Of a stretch of DNA of 5,614 bases, positions 4,901 through 5,614 are shown piece by piece. The notes beneath the pieces are model-generated. The model ran no database searches and had not been told where the DNA came from. It was given only the letters and a program-made list of their open reading frames with translations. Numbering within the stretch: the stretch's first letter is position 1; each line of letters starts with the position of its first letter. Source of the DNA: Vulcanimicrobiota bacterium (lineage in GTDB: Bacteria > Eremiobacterota > Eremiobacteria > Baltobacterales > Baltobacteraceae); the NCBI GenBank assembly GCA_030042755.1, contig JASHZC010000301.1, positions 1 to 5,614 of the forward strand. Reading direction: 5' to 3'. Made by a program: the position numbers and the translations under genes.

Positions 4901-5614
4901 TTAATGAATGGTGCCGGCAGCCGCCAGCAACGGCTTACCGCTGCGTCCGTTGCGATGCGCGATGATCTCCGCGAGGATTGAGATCGCCGTTTCCGCCGTC
5001 GTTTTCCCGCCGATGTCGAGGCCGACCGGTCCGTGAATCCGCTCGATCGCGCGCGCGTCGAAGCCTTCGCCTTGCAAGGTGAGGCGCCGCGCGGCTTGGG
5101 CCCGACGGCTTCCGAGCAATCCGATGTACCCAGCCGGCGAACGCAACGCGCAGGCCAACGCCGGAACGTCGAATTTTGGATCGTGTGAAAGCACGATGAC
5201 CGACGTGCGTTCTGAGAGCACGCGTGGAAGATATTCGTCAGGCCATTCGCGTACGATTTCGTCGGCCTCGGGAATGCGCTCGCGCGTAGCGAAAACGGGG
5301 CGCGGATCGACGACGATCGTGTGGAAATCGGCACGACGCGCGATGGACGTAAGGTCCGCGGCAAGTGATGTGGCGCCTACGGCGATTAACGTGTCCTTCG
5401 GCGCGAAGATGTGAACAAAGTTGCCGATCGCGAGTTCGACCGCGTGCTGCCCCGCAAAAATTGCCCGCGCATCATCGGCAAATGCTGGGTTCGGGCGCCA
5501 GACCAAAAGCCGCATGACCGCGCCGCACGCCGTTCCGCCGGAGAGCTCGTCGTCGTTGTCGAGATTGATGTCGAGGTTGCGCAGGACGCCGTCCGCCAGC
5601 GTTTTTTGCGCGGT
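4901..5614 (-). CDS. XdhC/CoxI family protein (5' partial)
   Basis: The minus-strand frame is open to the right edge, so 237 C-terminal residues are visible and the true start lies beyond the window. The ATG at 5515 is internal: the sequence before it, ending LSGGTACGAVMRLLVWRP, is conserved XdhC/CoxI-domain sequence (Cys30 of the visible part). The C-terminal Rossmann-like XdhC domain follows: LIAVGATSLAADL (about 76-88), VVDPRPVFATRERIPEAD (about 101-118), IVLSHDPKFDVPAL (about 140-153), GYIGLLGSRRAQ (about 162-173) and GPVGLDIGGKTTAETAISIL (about 195-214). Family members bind molybdenum cofactor and help sulfurate and insert it into xanthine dehydrogenase-type or CO dehydrogenase-type hydroxylases. 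No hydroxylase subunit is visible; one could lie to the right. Two motifs differ from the usual form, CGA instead of CGG and GATSLA instead of GAGH.A, so the exact role is uncertain. It leads into the YoaK-like gene after 14 bases. Confidence 0.9.
   Translation of the reverse strand, partial: TAQKTLADGVLRNLDINLDNDDELSGGTACGAVMRLLVWRPNPAFADDARAIFAGQHAVELAIGNFVHIFAPKDTLIAVGATSLAADLTSIARRADFHTIVVDPRPVFATRERIPEADEIVREWPDEYLPRVLSERTSVIVLSHDPKFDVPALACALRSPAGYIGLLGSRRAQAARRLTLQGEGFDARAIERIHGPVGLDIGGKTTAETAISILAEIIAHRNGRSGKPLLAAAGTIH

Noticed and set aside
4901..5515. ATG at 5515 as the start of the XdhC-family gene
   Set aside because: The frame continues to the window edge with conserved XdhC/CoxI sequence just before this methionine, so it is internal.

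Overview
The window is a compact stretch of high-GC bacterial chromosome. Seven protein-coding genes cover almost all of it, and two of them are cut by the window edges. I see no rRNA, tRNA, CRISPR array, insertion sequence or prophage gene. Composition and gene content suggest a free-living, probably aerobic, soil-type bacterium. Ca. Eremiobacterota/Vulcanimicrobiota or a similar uncultured lineage is my impression from protein style only, at low confidence.

Layout. (1) Positions 1-759, plus strand: the C-terminal part of a PQQ-type beta-propeller protein. (2) 756-1373, minus strand: a compact SRAP/YedK-HMCES family protein that shields abasic sites in DNA. It converges on gene 1 and the two stop codons share one CTAG. 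(3) 1374-1453: an 80-base divergent intergenic region, the only real one in the window, with a perfect 7-1-7 inverted repeat. (4) 1454-2767, plus: nicotinate phosphoribosyltransferase. (5) 2790-3800, plus: a zinc-dependent alcohol dehydrogenase of the CAD2-like MDR group, 22 bases downstream of gene 4 and probably co-transcribed with it. (6) 3784-4224, minus: OsmC peroxiredoxin-like protein, overlapping the end of gene 5 by 17 bases. (7) 4230-4886, minus: a YoaK/DUF1275 membrane protein. (8) 4901-5614, minus: an XdhC/CoxI-family protein whose N-terminus lies beyond the right edge. The last three run XdhC to YoaK to OsmC with gaps of 14 and 5 bases, which looks like one operon read leftward.

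How the genes may work together. The plus-strand pair joins NAD salvage (nicotinate to nicotinate mononucleotide) with an NAD(P)-dependent oxidoreductase. The minus-strand trio joins a maturation factor for molybdenum hydroxylases, a membrane protein of unsettled function and a thiol peroxidase for organic hydroperoxides. A redox and oxidative-stress theme fits, but it is inferred from neighbourhood alone. Every gene belongs to a known family. I did not find a convincing undescribed system; the points worth checking are the inverted repeat between SRAP and NAPRT, a missing structural-zinc cysteine in the dehydrogenase, and the composition of the XdhC-led operon.
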